A stretch of 64,000 nt of DNA from GCA-2708415 sp964351905 (GCA_964351905.1 CAYGPG010000006.1:1-64000), one strand, 5' to 3'. Shown: positions 7,904-17,548, numbered from the stretch's first letter. Numbers and translations are program-made. The notes: generated by a model not told the origin, from the letters alone.

Positions 7904-10126
7904 TTATGACTTTTTGACAAAGCTATCCATAACACGTTTTTGACCAGCATGATCAAATTGTATATCTAACTTTTGGCCATCAATATGGATGATTGTGCCC
8001 ATACCAAATTTTTCATGAAACACGCGATCACCATTAGAAAGTGATCCATCTATCGTTGTTTTTTCATATGAAACTGTTGCAGTCTGCGTATTGGACTTCT
8101 TATCCAAACCCGAAGAATCCCAATGGTTTGATCGACCCGGATTATACAATCCATTTTCGGCCTGACTTTCAATATGTTCCTCGGGCAATTCATCGACAAA
8201 ACGCGATGGAATGGCATTGATCCAACTGCCATACATGCGTCTGTTCGCCACATATGAAATATGACTTTTTCTCTTTGCGCGTGTGATACCAACGTAGGCT
8301 AAACGACGCTCTTCCTCTAACCCCTTAACGCCATTTTCATCCATGGATCGTTGAGATGGGAATAACCCTTCTTCCCATCCAGGCAAAAAGACAATGTTAA
8401 ATTCTAACCCTTTGGCGCCATGCAAAGTCATTAAGGTGATGAATTCACCGGAATTGTCATTTTGATTTTCGAGCACCAACGCAATATGCTCCAAAAATTC
8501 TGCCAAACTTTCAAAATCGTTCATAGCAGAAACAAGTTCTTTTAAATTTTCCAAACGTCCCGGCGCATCGGGCGCTTTATCCTTCTTCCACATTTCATTG
8601 TAACCAGACTCATCTAAAACCAGCGCGGCCAATTCTGAATGATGCATGTTACTCACAAGCGATTTCCAACGTTCAAAATCATCAATCAACTTCATCAATG
8701 TGCCACGTGCTTTGGGCTTAAATTCTTCTGTTTGCGTAAGATCAATAATGGACTGATACAGACTAATATTTTTCGCCCGTGCATGCGTCATAAGTGTGCT
8801 TAAGGTTGCATCACCTAACCCACGTTTTGGCGTATTAATAATACGCTCTAACGCAAGGTCATCATGGTTTTGCATGATCACACGCAAATAAGCCAACGCA
8901 TCGCGGATTTCTTTTCTTTCATAAAATCGGGGGCCACCAATAACACGATACGGCAAGCCCAATTGAATAAAACGTTCTTCAAATTCACGCATTTGAAAAC
9001 CTGTCCGTACCAAAACAGCCATGTCATTTAAACTGGTTTTTTTAGACTGAAGATTTTCAATTTCTTCACCAATCCATCGTGCTTCTGCTGGTCCATCCCA
9101 AAGACCCCGCACGCTGACTTTTTCACCTTCACCTGCACTGGTGAATAATTCCTTACCCAAACGATTTTCATTATTTGAAATCACACCATTTGCGGCGGAT
9201 AAAATATGCCCTGTGGAACGATAATTTTCTTCTAAACGGATAATCGTGGCGTTTGGAAAATCTTTTTCGAACCGTAAAATATTATCAACTTCTGCGCCGC
9301 GCCAACCATAAATAGACTGATCATCATCCCCAACACAGCAAATATTATTTGAACCTTTCGCCAAAAGCCGAAGCCATAAATATTGCGCCACATTAGTATC
9401 TTGATATTCATCAACCAAAACATATTTAAAACGACGATGATAATCATCCAACAACATTTTATTGTCAGGGTTTTTTAAAATACTAATCATATGAAGAAGC
9501 AAATCACCAAAATCACAAGCATTGAGCGTTTTTAATCGCGCTTGATAATCTCGATAAATTTCCAAGGTTTTACCGTTGGCAAAATCACTCACCTCTTGCT
9601 CATTCACCTCACTTGGTGTTTTTCCTTTATCTTTCCAAGAACTGATAATATCAGCCACCGCCTTTGGTGGTGCCTTTTTCGTATCAAGATTACGACTTTC
9701 CATTAATTGCTTAACAAGGCGCACCTGATCATCTGCATCTAAAATCGTAAAATTTGAATCAAGCCCAACAAGTCCTGCCTGTTGGCGCAACATGCGCGCG
9801 GCCAAAGAATGGAATGTCCCCATCCACCACCCTTCAACCATAACACCGCCCATCGAATGGCTTACCCGTTCTTTCATTTCTTGCGCGGCTTTATTGGTAA
9901 AGGTCACGGCCAAAATTTGCCCGGGGAAGGCGTTATTCGTTTGTAAAAGATATGCCAAACGCGTTGTTAAAACGCGCGTTTTTCCTGTACCTGCACCCGC
10001 CAAAACTAAAACAGGTCCTTCCGTTTGTTCAACGGCGGCACGTTGTGATTCATTTAAGGCATCAAGAAGGGTTGAGCTTTGCTGTGCCTGTTCTTCGCGC
10101 GGGTCATAATCAATTGTAAAATCCAT
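7904..10126 (-). CDS. UvrD/PcrA-family 3'-5' DNA helicase
   Basis: A 740-residue superfamily 1A helicase. Motifs in order: NESQRAAVEQ (Q motif), VLAGAGTGKTRVL (Walker A), VLVDEYQDTN (Walker B), DDDQSIYGWRGA (motif III), LEENYRSTGHIL (motif IV), TLHGAKGLEF (motif V) and EERRLAYVGITRAK (motif VI). The last 40 residues (FGMGTIIHIDGQKLDIQFDH) fit the small C-terminal Tudor-like domain of PcrA/UvrD. Members unwind DNA in nucleotide excision and mismatch repair and clear stalled polymerase. UvrD and PcrA cannot be separated by sequence alone, so no symbol is given. Confidence 0.93.
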   Translation of the reverse strand: MDFTIDYDPREEQAQQSSTLLDALNESQRAAVEQTEGPVLVLAGAGTGKTRVLTTRLAYLLQTNNAFPGQILAVTFTNKAAQEMKERVSHSMGGVMVEGWWMGTFHSLAARMLRQQAGLVGLDSNFTILDADDQVRLVKQLMESRNLDTKKAPPKAVADIISSWKDKGKTPSEVNEQEVSDFANGKTLEIYRDYQARLKTLNACDFGDLLLHMISILKNPDNKMLLDDYHRRFKYVLVDEYQDTNVAQYLWLRLLAKGSNNICCVGDDDQSIYGWRGAEVDNILRFEKDFPNATIIRLEENYRSTGHILSAANGVISNNENRLGKELFTSAGEGEKVSVRGLWDGPAEARWIGEEIENLQSKKTSLNDMAVLVRTGFQMREFEERFIQLGLPYRVIGGPRFYERKEIRDALAYLRVIMQNHDDLALERIINTPKRGLGDATLSTLMTHARAKNISLYQSIIDLTQTEEFKPKARGTLMKLIDDFERWKSLVSNMHHSELAALVLDESGYNEMWKKDKAPDAPGRLENLKELVSAMNDFESLAEFLEHIALVLENQNDNSGEFITLMTLHGAKGLEFNIVFLPGWEEGLFPSQRSMDENGVKGLEEERRLAYVGITRAKRKSHISYVANRRMYGSWINAIPSRFVDELPEEHIESQAENGLYNPGRSNHWDSSGLDKKSNTQTATVSYEKTTIDGSLSNGDRVFHEKFGMGTIIHIDGQKLDIQFDHAGQKRVMDSFVKKS

Positions 10127-10175
10127 GCGTTATTGATATCAGGCAAGCTTTATAATTTACAGGATAAAATGAATA

Positions 10176-11237
10176 TTATTGGCCTAATTCATGCGGCGTT
10201 GCGGCTTCACATATTTTATTACGGCCTTGGTTTTTGGCATCGTAAAGCGCCATATCCGTACGACGAATTAATTCTTCTGATGTTTCCGTTTCATAAAACT
10301 GTGCTACACCCAATGAAATTGTAATTTGCCCTAAATTCTCACCCGTAATACGGTTTAAAACTTCTTTCTTCTCAACAGCTTTGCGCAAATTTTCTGCCAC
10401 GGCCTTCGCCGCATTGATATTTGTGCCCGGCAAGATAATCGCAAATTCTTCACCGCCATAACGCGCCGCCATATCTTGACCTTTAACCTCATTAATAAGG
10501 GTCATCGCGACTAATCTTAAAACTTGATCGCCAACTTGGTGGCCATATTTATCGTTAAAAGCTTTGAAATGATCAATATCTATCATGATAAGGGAGAACC
10601 CTTCGCCGCCTTTACGCCCTTCACGGCAAATACGGTTAATCTGATCATCAAACGCTTTACGATTTGCTAGTCCTGTTAAACCATCTGTAATGGCTTGGCG
10701 ACGGATACGCTCCATATCACGTTTTAATTCACCCATCATATTTGCAGACTGATCTAAACGGCTTTCCAGCTCTGCATTATAAGTCATCATTTTTTCAGTT
10801 TCTGTCGTAATGGTCTTTAAAATATCACGAATATTTTCAGGCACATCAACTTTTATTAATCTATCAGTCGCCGTGCTTAACGTGTTCGTAAATTGACCTG
10901 TTGTATCCTTAACATTCTGCATAAGATTTGAAACATCATGCAATGTTGCATTGATTTGATCACCTGCACGCTCATACGTCTCACGCTCATTTCCAAAATT
11001 TAGGTATTTTTCATATAAGTCCTGACAATCACGCTGTGTGATTTTGTCTTGATCAAGAAGGAGTTCATTAATTTCATCACGAAGACTTGGATTAACATTC
11101 GCATAATAAACATACCAAACTTCGTAATTTTGCGGCACTGGCGGCAGCTCATCCTGACGCATACGATTAATTGCCTTCACCGAAAAATTATCAGCGACAT
11201 CTAATTCATGTTGATAAAGATCAGCGTATGACGTCAT
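10176..11237 (-). CDS. diguanylate cyclase (GGDEF domain)
   Basis: A 353-residue protein. The C-terminal GGDEF domain (about 180-340) contains DGLTGLANRKAFD, MIDIDHFKAFNDKYGHQVGD and the active-site loop RYGGEEFAIILP, so it should make cyclic di-GMP from GTP. The allosteric I-site position upstream of GGEEF reads KGQD instead of RxxD, suggesting weakened product inhibition. The N-terminal 175 residues are helical and soluble with no membrane segment. They look like the N-terminal region seen in other alphaproteobacterial cyclases, probably a dimerisation or partner-binding module. It lies 15 bases upstream of the LOG-family gene end. Confidence 0.93.
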   Translation of the reverse strand: MTSYADLYQHELDVADNFSVKAINRMRQDELPPVPQNYEVWYVYYANVNPSLRDEINELLLDQDKITQRDCQDLYEKYLNFGNERETYERAGDQINATLHDVSNLMQNVKDTTGQFTNTLSTATDRLIKVDVPENIRDILKTITTETEKMMTYNAELESRLDQSANMMGELKRDMERIRRQAITDGLTGLANRKAFDDQINRICREGRKGGEGFSLIMIDIDHFKAFNDKYGHQVGDQVLRLVAMTLINEVKGQDMAARYGGEEFAIILPGTNINAAKAVAENLRKAVEKKEVLNRITGENLGQITISLGVAQFYETETSEELIRRTDMALYDAKNQGRNKICEAATPHELGQ

Positions 11238-11252
11238 TAAAGAAAACCTTTT

Positions 11253-11849
11253 TTAAATCCACTTTGTTGTTGGATCGAATTTTTCAACAGGAGCATTCTT
11301 GATCGCTTCTGGAACATCTTCAACCCTATCGACAACCATAAAAAGGTCGAGATCTTCATCACGCATGAAACCTTCTCCTGCTATATGTTTTACAGCATCT
11401 AACATCTTTGTCCAATAACCATTAATATTCACAATAACGATCGGTTTGTCATGTAGACCCAATTGCTTCCAAGTCAAAAGCTCAAATAGCTCATCCAGCG
11501 TGCCTAAACCACCAGCCAAAATCACAAAAGCTTGTGATTTATCAACCATCATTTGTTTACGCACATGCATAGTGTCCACGACATGAAGCTCAGTCAGGTC
11601 ATTATGCTCAACTTCGCGCTCTTGGATATGTTCTGGAATGATCCCAATAACAGAACCGCCATTCTCCAGCGCCGCATCAGCGACCAATCCCATAAGCCCA
11701 ACACGTCCACCGCCATAAACAACACCCCAATTTTCTTTGGCAATCAATTGTCCCATAAGGGTTGCTGCCTCTTTGAACTTATCATCAACACGTGATGAAG
11801 ATCCGCAATACACACATACATTTTGAATATTATTTGTCATTTTTTCCAT
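11253..11849 (-). CDS. LOG-family protein (TIGR00730; cytokinin-activating-type Rossmann protein)
   Basis: A 198-residue protein. The N-terminal VCVYCGSSSR is the family start. VYGGGRVGLMGLVADAALENGG forms the nucleotide-binding segment, HVRKQMMVDKSQAFV is also typical, and the signature appears as LAGGLGTLDELFELLTW. The consensus is PGGxGTxxE; the first position here is alanine. LOG proteins hydrolyse nucleoside 5'-monophosphates, and some act on cytokinin nucleotides, but most bacterial members have unknown physiological substrates. ATG at 11849 or 11840 are both possible starts. Confidence 0.88.
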   Translation of the reverse strand: MEKMTNNIQNVCVYCGSSSRVDDKFKEAATLMGQLIAKENWGVVYGGGRVGLMGLVADAALENGGSVIGIIPEHIQEREVEHNDLTELHVVDTMHVRKQMMVDKSQAFVILAGGLGTLDELFELLTWKQLGLHDKPIVIVNINGYWTKMLDAVKHIAGEGFMRDEDLDLFMVVDRVEDVPEAIKNAPVEKFDPTTKWI

Positions 11850-11866
11850 TATTCTTTTTTATTTTT

Positions 11867-12757
11867 TTATTCTTTGCCTTCTTCAGTATCTTCTGCGCTC
11901 ATTTCAACCAATGCAAAATCTTTTCCATCCCATTGAATGATCTTAGGCATACATTTTTCAGATTGAATTTCTAAAGAGGCTTGGCATTCTGTAATTTCTT
12001 CACTCAAAACATCGCCCTCATTAAATTTTTGCTCAAAATATTGGCTACAAATCGTCTCTGCTGAATCTTCTTGCTGAATTGGAAATTTAAAAATTTTCGT
12101 TGTTGGCTTTCCAACAGCTGGGTTTTGTGTGATAGAAATATTGAGAACATTATTGAAGTTTTTGACGTCAGAAACTTCTTCTTCCGCTTCTTCATTTTTA
12201 TCAAAAGGCGCAGGTTGCGTCGTGATTCCAGACATCAAATATTCATCTTCACCATCACAATCCAAATCAAACCCTTTACGGCTACCATAATCCCAATAAA
12301 CACGCGGGTTTTCTTTTGCCACAACATTCATCCAACGCGGGAAAGAACCATATTCGCGCACGGTATCTAATTGAATTTTGTCTTCATGAACCACTGTTAA
12401 AATATCGGCACGGTCATCCGTCACACGCGCCATACAAGATAATTCATTAATACGTTTAAGTGATGAATTTTCAGAATTTTCCGCCTCCCACATGCACTCT
12501 GCATCACGGTACTCTAACCAAGTTTTTTGTAAAGCAGCTAATTCTTCTTTTCGCTCGCCTTCCAATGCATCATCCAGCAGTTTGTAAATTCTGTTTAATC
12601 GATTTTGCGCTGTATCTAAATGTTTCTTCAAACATTGCTGCGTTGCCGCTGTGCTGTCGGCTTGCTCACAATACATGCCGTGCCCTTGCGCAAAGCCCTT
12701 AGAAGGAAGAATAAAAACAAAACTAAATAAAAATACGAAAAAAATACGAAAAATCAT
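11867..12757 (-). CDS. exported protein with LprI/DUF1311-like N-terminal domain
   Basis: An exported protein of 296 residues from ATG 12757; a GTG at 12790 is an alternative. A signal peptide (FRIFFVFLFSFVFILPSKGFA) is followed by a cysteine-rich domain. Its features are MYCEQADSTAATQQCLKKHLDTA, LEYRDAECMWEAE and LSCMARVTDDRADIL, the pattern of lysozyme-inhibitor LprI-like/DUF1311 domains. The second half is acidic and holds DLDCDGEDEYLMSG, which resembles a calcium-binding or VCBS-like loop. It probably resides in the periplasm. The role as a lysozyme inhibitor is only a family-level possibility. Confidence 0.7.
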   Translation of the reverse strand: MIFRIFFVFLFSFVFILPSKGFAQGHGMYCEQADSTAATQQCLKKHLDTAQNRLNRIYKLLDDALEGERKEELAALQKTWLEYRDAECMWEAENSENSSLKRINELSCMARVTDDRADILTVVHEDKIQLDTVREYGSFPRWMNVVAKENPRVYWDYGSRKGFDLDCDGEDEYLMSGITTQPAPFDKNEEAEEEVSDVKNFNNVLNISITQNPAVGKPTTKIFKFPIQQEDSAETICSQYFEQKFNEGDVLSEEITECQASLEIQSEKCMPKIIQWDGKDFALVEMSAEDTEEGKE

Positions 12758-12917
12758 GAAAAACCTAATAAAATTACGGATTATGACCACAGTTATAGCC
12801 TGAATTTACACACTATGAAAGTAAAGACAAACAGGTATAATCTTTAACACAAAATTTGTTAATTAATAACTAAAAACCCTAACCTCAAACCCAATACGTA
12901 TAAAGGCTTAAACAAAA

Positions 12918-13634
12918 ATGTCTCTTTTGGAAACAATACAACGCACAATGTTCGTAAAACCGCATCCTGCGGGCTATCCCTTCATTGGGGGCGCCTTGGC
13001 AGTATCCATTATATTGCTCTTAATTTGGGAACCATTGGGGATATTTGGCTTGTTTTTAACTGCCTTTATCTATTATTTCTTTAGAAATCCCGTCCGTCAT
13101 GTCCCGCAACGCGAAGGATTAATTGTCGCGCCAGCTGATGGACGCGTGATAGCAGTCCTTCCCAACCAAACACTGCCCGATGATTTAGAAGAAGTAGATG
13201 ATGCCGCAGATTATACAAAAATCAGCATTTTTCTCTCTGTTTTTGATGCGCACGTCAATCGCGTGCCTGTCTCCGGTGAAATTATTAAAACTTTCTATTA
13301 TGAAGGTAAATTTTTAAATGCGGAGCTGGATAAGGCCAGCGAAGAAAACGAACGCGCCAGCGCTTTAATCCAATATGACGAGGGCAAGCTTGTTGGCTTT
13401 TCACAAATTGCTGGCTTTGTTGCCCGCCGTATTATCACAACATTAGAAGCTGGACAAAAACGTGAAACAGGCGAGCTTTTCGGCCTCATTCGTTTTGGCA
13501 GTCGTATGGATGTTTATCTGCCCAAAGACGTAAATGCTTTTGTTTCCGTTGGGCAACGCACCATTGGCGGTGAAACCATATTGGCAGATTTTAAATCCAA
13601 AGAAAAAACCAGAACCGCAAAAGCACTCTCTTAA
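12918..13634 (+). CDS. psd: phosphatidylserine decarboxylase
   Basis: Makes phosphatidylethanolamine from phosphatidylserine at the inner membrane. The 238-residue protein is of the short type common in alphaproteobacteria. Near the N-terminus is a membrane segment (about 23-58). VAPADGRVIAV and FLSVFDAHVNRVPVSGEI are the conserved core. FGSRMDVYLP contains the self-cleavage site between G194 and S195, which yields the pyruvoyl cofactor; here the motif is FGS rather than LGST. It is followed after three bases by pssA, the preceding step in the pathway, so the two form an operon. Confidence 0.95.
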   Translation: MSLLETIQRTMFVKPHPAGYPFIGGALAVSIILLLIWEPLGIFGLFLTAFIYYFFRNPVRHVPQREGLIVAPADGRVIAVLPNQTLPDDLEEVDDAADYTKISIFLSVFDAHVNRVPVSGEIIKTFYYEGKFLNAELDKASEENERASALIQYDEGKLVGFSQIAGFVARRIITTLEAGQKRETGELFGLIRFGSRMDVYLPKDVNAFVSVGQRTIGGETILADFKSKEKTRTAKALS

Positions 13635-13637
13635 ATC

Positions 13638-14495
13638 ATGAACAAAAAAATATCTACACAATCAAAAAGCAAAAAAGCGGATCATAACGAACAAAGCGAC
13701 CGCGCCTTTGCCGCGCTTCATAAATTAGTGCCTAATATTTTAACGCTTATGGCACTTACTGCAGGCCTAACAGGCATCCAATTTGCGATGAATGGAGAAT
13801 GGGAAAAGGCTGTTTTGGCTATCGTTGTCGCCGCAGTTTTAGATATGCTTGATGGGGCCACCGCGCGTCTATTAAATGCCGCCAGTGAATTTGGCGCACA
13901 GCTCGATAGTTTTTCAGACTTCCTCGCCTTTGGCGTTGCGCCTGCGCTTATCTTATATCTATGGGTGCTGGAAGAATCTGGCAAGGTTGGTTGGATCGCT
14001 ATGTTGGTTTACGCCATTGCCTGCGCCATGCGTTTGGCGCGGTATAACATCGCCAAAAAACCAACCAGCGGTGTTTGGGCAAAAGGGTTTTTTGCTGGAG
14101 TTCCCGCACCGGGCGGCGCAGGGTTGGTCTTCCTGCCCATGTTTATCTGGTTTTTGCATCCTGAATTTTTTGAAAGTTTCGCGGCCGTAAATTTCTTTAT
14201 CGGCCTTTGGGTTATTATCTGCGCCGCACTGATGGTCAGCCGCATTCCCACATGGTCCAGCAAACAATTAAAATTACCCGCCAAGATGGCCATGCCAGCC
14301 TTGGCCTTTGCCGCCATTTTAATCGCCGCCATCATCCAAGCGCCATGGCCAACCCTAACCATTATTTCGATATGTTATATCGTGACCATTCCACTAGCGA
14401 TCCGCCATTTCAGAAAAATTGTCCGTGAAAATAAAGAAGAAATAGACCTAACCGACCTCGCCCTAGGCGTCTCAGACCCCGAAGATCATAAGTAA
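13638..14495 (+). CDS. pssA: CDP-diacylglycerol-serine O-phosphatidyltransferase
   Basis: Joins CDP-diacylglycerol and serine to give phosphatidylserine, the substrate of psd just upstream. The CDP-alcohol phosphatidyltransferase motif is intact: DMLDGATARLLNAASEFGAQ followed by LDSFSD, supplying the catalytic aspartates. The 285 residues contain about six to eight membrane segments and a soluble, acidic C-terminus (KIVRENKEEIDLTDLALGV). The gene begins three bases after psd, so translational coupling is likely. It faces the unknown gene pair that ends at 14500. Confidence 0.95.
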   Translation: MNKKISTQSKSKKADHNEQSDRAFAALHKLVPNILTLMALTAGLTGIQFAMNGEWEKAVLAIVVAAVLDMLDGATARLLNAASEFGAQLDSFSDFLAFGVAPALILYLWVLEESGKVGWIAMLVYAIACAMRLARYNIAKKPTSGVWAKGFFAGVPAPGGAGLVFLPMFIWFLHPEFFESFAAVNFFIGLWVIICAALMVSRIPTWSSKQLKLPAKMAMPALAFAAILIAAIIQAPWPTLTIISICYIVTIPLAIRHFRKIVRENKEEIDLTDLALGVSDPEDHK

Positions 14496-14499
14496 GAGA

Positions 14500-15009
14500 T
14501 TACATACTCATTCCACCCATCGACGGACCAGAATTGTTTGTTAAGTCAAAATTGGCACGATGAGTATGAATAACTTCATCTGGTTGCAACATTTCAGGTG
14601 CACGATTTAAATCAGGATTACTGTTTGCAGGATCTTGGGAAACGATTTGATTTATCTCAGGCGTATTCAATTTAGCAGACATCGCATTACACGCCATTCC
14701 GAGGCCCTCTGATAAAACACTGCCCGTTTGCACAGGAGGTACTTGCGCTGTTTGCACGTCATGGCTTATACGTTCAATATTATCTAAATGTGTTGCTTGA
14801 CTATGAATACCTGACGGCTTTGCGTTTATATTTGCTGAAGGATCGTTAGCGTTATTTGCGGGTTTTACAGCTGCTATAGCCTGAACCTGATCATGCGGCA
14901 TTGTTGCTCGTCCAAAAGCATTACCGCATTTGTTGCTAGCCCCAGATAAAACTATATCTGAAGTGTATTCAGGCACATTTATTGCTAATTCTGATGGATT
15001 AGTACTCAT
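14500..15009 (-). CDS. hypothetical protein, second gene of an unknown pair
   Basis: A 169-residue protein that I do not recognise. It is rich in asparagine, alanine, serine and proline and has no obvious signal peptide or membrane segment. It contains two cysteines in GASNKCGNAFGRAT and LGMACNAMSAKLN, and ends in GPSMGGMSM. Its ATG lies directly on the stop of the upstream gene (TAGATG), so the two are certainly cotranscribed and probably translationally coupled. Similar composition in both proteins suggests that they act together or are secreted or structural. It faces pssA with a four-base gap. Confidence 0.6.
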   Translation of the reverse strand: MSTNPSELAINVPEYTSDIVLSGASNKCGNAFGRATMPHDQVQAIAAVKPANNANDPSANINAKPSGIHSQATHLDNIERISHDVQTAQVPPVQTGSVLSEGLGMACNAMSAKLNTPEINQIVSQDPANSNPDLNRAPEMLQPDEVIHTHRANFDLTNNSGPSMGGMSM

Positions 15010-15807
15010 CTAGGCACTCCCCGTTCCGCCAGCATCGGCTTCATCAAAAATAGAATTCTTAGGCGGCTTCAATGCATATTCATGGCTAGGACCATTTAGC
15101 GAAGTTGCTATTTTAGGAGGGCGATTTATATTTGCCATCCCACCGCCCATTACACCACCGAGAACCGGAGCGCCAGCGTCCATACGCGCGTTGTAAGAAT
15201 CATTGCCCAATTTATGTCCATGCGCTTGGGCGTGTCCTAATCCATGTTTAACTTCTGCATGACGTCCTGCCAAAACGGCCTTAGTGTTTTTTACCCCATC
15301 AATTTCTGCTGATTTGGCTGTCGCACCTTTGACTTTTGTTGAGATATCTTCGGGATTCATAAAGCTACCAGCAATTTTTGCGCTTCCCATAACGTCAACG
15401 CCAAATCCTGTGTTAATACAGCGTGCCTTTGAGAAACTTTTTGAATCTAACCCCATACCTGTCGCGTGATGAGATTTATCACCAAGGGCACTTGCAACCA
15501 TACTAACGCCTTCAATAATGCCGCCACATCCAGTGGCTTCAACGGCAGCTTTCTCGATAATACCGCTGCCCAAAGTACTTTCTGCATTAGGCTGTTTGCC
15601 TTGACCTTCGTTGGGCGTGTCTACAATTTCACCCATCGCTTTGGCTTCGCGGCCAGAAACGCAAACTTCTTGTGTTCCCAAATTTTTAGCTGCTTCTTCA
15701 CAAGCTAATAATTCACCTTCTAATTTCGCACGTTCACCTGAAAGCGCATTTTTAACTTGCGCTGTGTGCTGTTCGTTGGATTCTTCTGTAACTGAAGGAA
15801 TGCTCAT
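15010..15807 (-). CDS. hypothetical protein, first gene of an unknown pair
   Basis: A 265-residue protein with no family I can name. The N-terminal 60 residues are charged and probably helical (ESNEQHTAQVKNALSGERAK). The middle is glycine and alanine rich (ATGCGGIIEGVSMVASALGD; DVMGSAKIAGSFMNP). A histidine-rich stretch AEVKHGLGHAQAHGHKLG follows, and GAPVLGGVMGGGMANINRPP comes near the end. There is no signal peptide. The glycine-histidine middle might bind metal or insert in a membrane, but that is speculation. The upstream non-coding region contains TTAA repeats. The downstream gene starts on its stop codon. Confidence 0.6.
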   Translation of the reverse strand: MSIPSVTEESNEQHTAQVKNALSGERAKLEGELLACEEAAKNLGTQEVCVSGREAKAMGEIVDTPNEGQGKQPNAESTLGSGIIEKAAVEATGCGGIIEGVSMVASALGDKSHHATGMGLDSKSFSKARCINTGFGVDVMGSAKIAGSFMNPEDISTKVKGATAKSAEIDGVKNTKAVLAGRHAEVKHGLGHAQAHGHKLGNDSYNARMDAGAPVLGGVMGGGMANINRPPKIATSLNGPSHEYALKPPKNSIFDEADAGGTGSA

Positions 15808-15952
15808 TAAAATTCTTAACCCTAATCTTAACCCTTTGTTTGAATATGCTTTATATTAAGACAATATCCCTAATTTATTCTTAACTCTATAATATCGTGT
15901 TTAAGGGCATAAACACAAACTTGCGGTTAAAAACTCATATTATCTTTTAATA

Positions 15953-17467
15953 TCAATAGTTTAAATTAATACCGCGATAACTCAAAGATTCTGCAATATG
16001 GGCAGTTTTAATGTCATTTAAATCGCTTTCTAAATCCGCAATCGTGCGCGCGACCCGAATTAAACGATAATACCCCCGCGCCGAAAGACGCATTTTCTCT
16101 GCGGCTTTATCGAGCAATTCTTTCGCATCCACCGCCAATGGCATTAAATCGTCTAACATTTCACCTTTGATGTGCGCGTTCACGCTCAACCCAAATTCCT
16201 TGTAACGTTCATTTTGAAGATGACGGGCGCGCATCACACGCGCCGCAACAATGTCCGAGCTTTCCGCGCGGTCTTTATTTAAATCTGCAATCGACACCGC
16301 AGGCGCTTCGACCTGAATATCAATTCGATCAAGCAACGGCCCCGATAATTTTGCCTGATAATCACCACCGCAACGCGGCGCCTTCGTACATTCACGATCC
16401 GCCGTCCCTAAATACCCGCAACGGCACGGGTTCATCGCCGCAATCAATTGAAAACGCGCAGGATAAGTTGCATGATGATTGGCACGTGCCACTAATGTCT
16501 CGCCCGTTTCCAAAGGCTGCCTTAAAGCCTCTAACGCCGCGCGTGAAAATTCTGGTAGTTCATCCAGAAATAAAACCCCATGATGGGCGAGTGAAATCTC
16601 CCCCGGTTTCACCTTATGCCCACCGCCAATCAACGCAGGCAAAGATGCCGAATGATGTGGATCACGATAAGGGCGGGACTTCATCAAGCCGCCTTCCGCC
16701 AACGCCCCCGACAAAGAATGTATCATCGAAACCTCCAACGCTTCTTGCGGTGAAAGCGTTGGCAAAATACTTGGTAAACAGCTAGAGAGCATGGATTTTC
16801 CCGACCCAGGTGGGCCAATCATCAACATATTATGTGCGCCCGCCGCGGCAACTTCCAGCGCACGTTTTGCGCTTTCTTGGCCTTTCACATCGGCCAAATC
16901 AGTCAGCTTTTTGGCTTCATTTTCAATCACCTTGCCGACGGGGCGCGACAACATTTGATTGCCTTTAATATGATTAATGAGTTGCAATAAATTTTGTGGG
17001 GCTAAAATATTTAAATCTTCCCCCGCCCATGCCGCTTCACCACCACAATCGGCAGGACAAATGAGTGAATTATCATTCGTCGCCGCATGAATCGCCGCTG
17101 GCAAAACACCCATGACCGAACGAATACTCGCATCCAGCGATAATTCACCCAACACTACATAATTTTCTAATTCAATTTTAGGAACAACATCCATTGCCGC
17201 CAACAACCCCAGCGCAATAGGTAAATCATAATGACTGCCTTCTTTATTGACGTCCGCAGGGGCAAGATTAACAGTGAGGCGCTTTGCAGGAAGCGACAAG
17301 CCCAATGCATGGAGCGCGGCGCGTACCCGTTCTTTACTTTCCGCAACTGCTTTATCAGGCAAGCCCACAATATTAAAAGCAGGTAATCCGTTAGAGATTT
17401 GCACCTGAACATCGACAGGGCGGACATCCACCCCCTGAAACGCAATTGTATTTATGGTCGCAACCAT
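15953..17467 (-). CDS. YifB/ComM-family Mg-chelatase-like AAA+ ATPase
   Basis: A 504-residue protein of the ComM/YifB group. The N-terminal domain (GVDVRPVDVQVQISNGLPAF, then KERVRAALHALG) is followed by Walker A MIGPPGSGKSMLSS. Walker B is VLFLDELPEFSR, and the family motif AMNPCRCGYLG comes near the sensor region. In naturally transformable bacteria ComM is a helicase that extends the D-loop during uptake recombination. In other bacteria the role is unclear. Length is normal and no motif is missing. It stands alone, with a REP-like palindrome in its upstream region. Confidence 0.92.
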   Translation of the reverse strand: MVATINTIAFQGVDVRPVDVQVQISNGLPAFNIVGLPDKAVAESKERVRAALHALGLSLPAKRLTVNLAPADVNKEGSHYDLPIALGLLAAMDVVPKIELENYVVLGELSLDASIRSVMGVLPAAIHAATNDNSLICPADCGGEAAWAGEDLNILAPQNLLQLINHIKGNQMLSRPVGKVIENEAKKLTDLADVKGQESAKRALEVAAAGAHNMLMIGPPGSGKSMLSSCLPSILPTLSPQEALEVSMIHSLSGALAEGGLMKSRPYRDPHHSASLPALIGGGHKVKPGEISLAHHGVLFLDELPEFSRAALEALRQPLETGETLVARANHHATYPARFQLIAAMNPCRCGYLGTADRECTKAPRCGGDYQAKLSGPLLDRIDIQVEAPAVSIADLNKDRAESSDIVAARVMRARHLQNERYKEFGLSVNAHIKGEMLDDLMPLAVDAKELLDKAAEKMRLSARGYYRLIRVARTIADLESDLNDIKTAHIAESLSYRGINLNY

Positions 17468-17521
17468 GAGTTTTTAAAAAGCTGTCATGCGCTTAAACGC
17501 GAGGACGCTCCCCTTTGTTTT

Positions 17522-17548
17522 GCCTCAGGCGCGTAAACGCGCTACGGC
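17522..17548 (-). repeat. REP-like palindrome, copy 1
   Basis: On the minus strand it reads GCCGTAG, a short stem-loop (CGCGT-TT-ACGCG) and CCTGAGGC. Identical flanks occur at 18855-18881 and 36473-36499, while the stems differ by compensating changes. The GTAG before the palindrome recalls REP elements mobilised by RAYT transposases. This copy lies in the non-coding region upstream of the YifB gene. Confidence 0.75.

Noticed and set aside
13718..14362. Minus-strand and alternative plus-strand frames over pssA
   Set aside because: Out-of-frame shadows of a conserved gene; their translations are basic and without domain.
15816..15831. CtrA box before the unknown gene pair
   Set aside because: The two TTAA are separated by eight bases, not seven.
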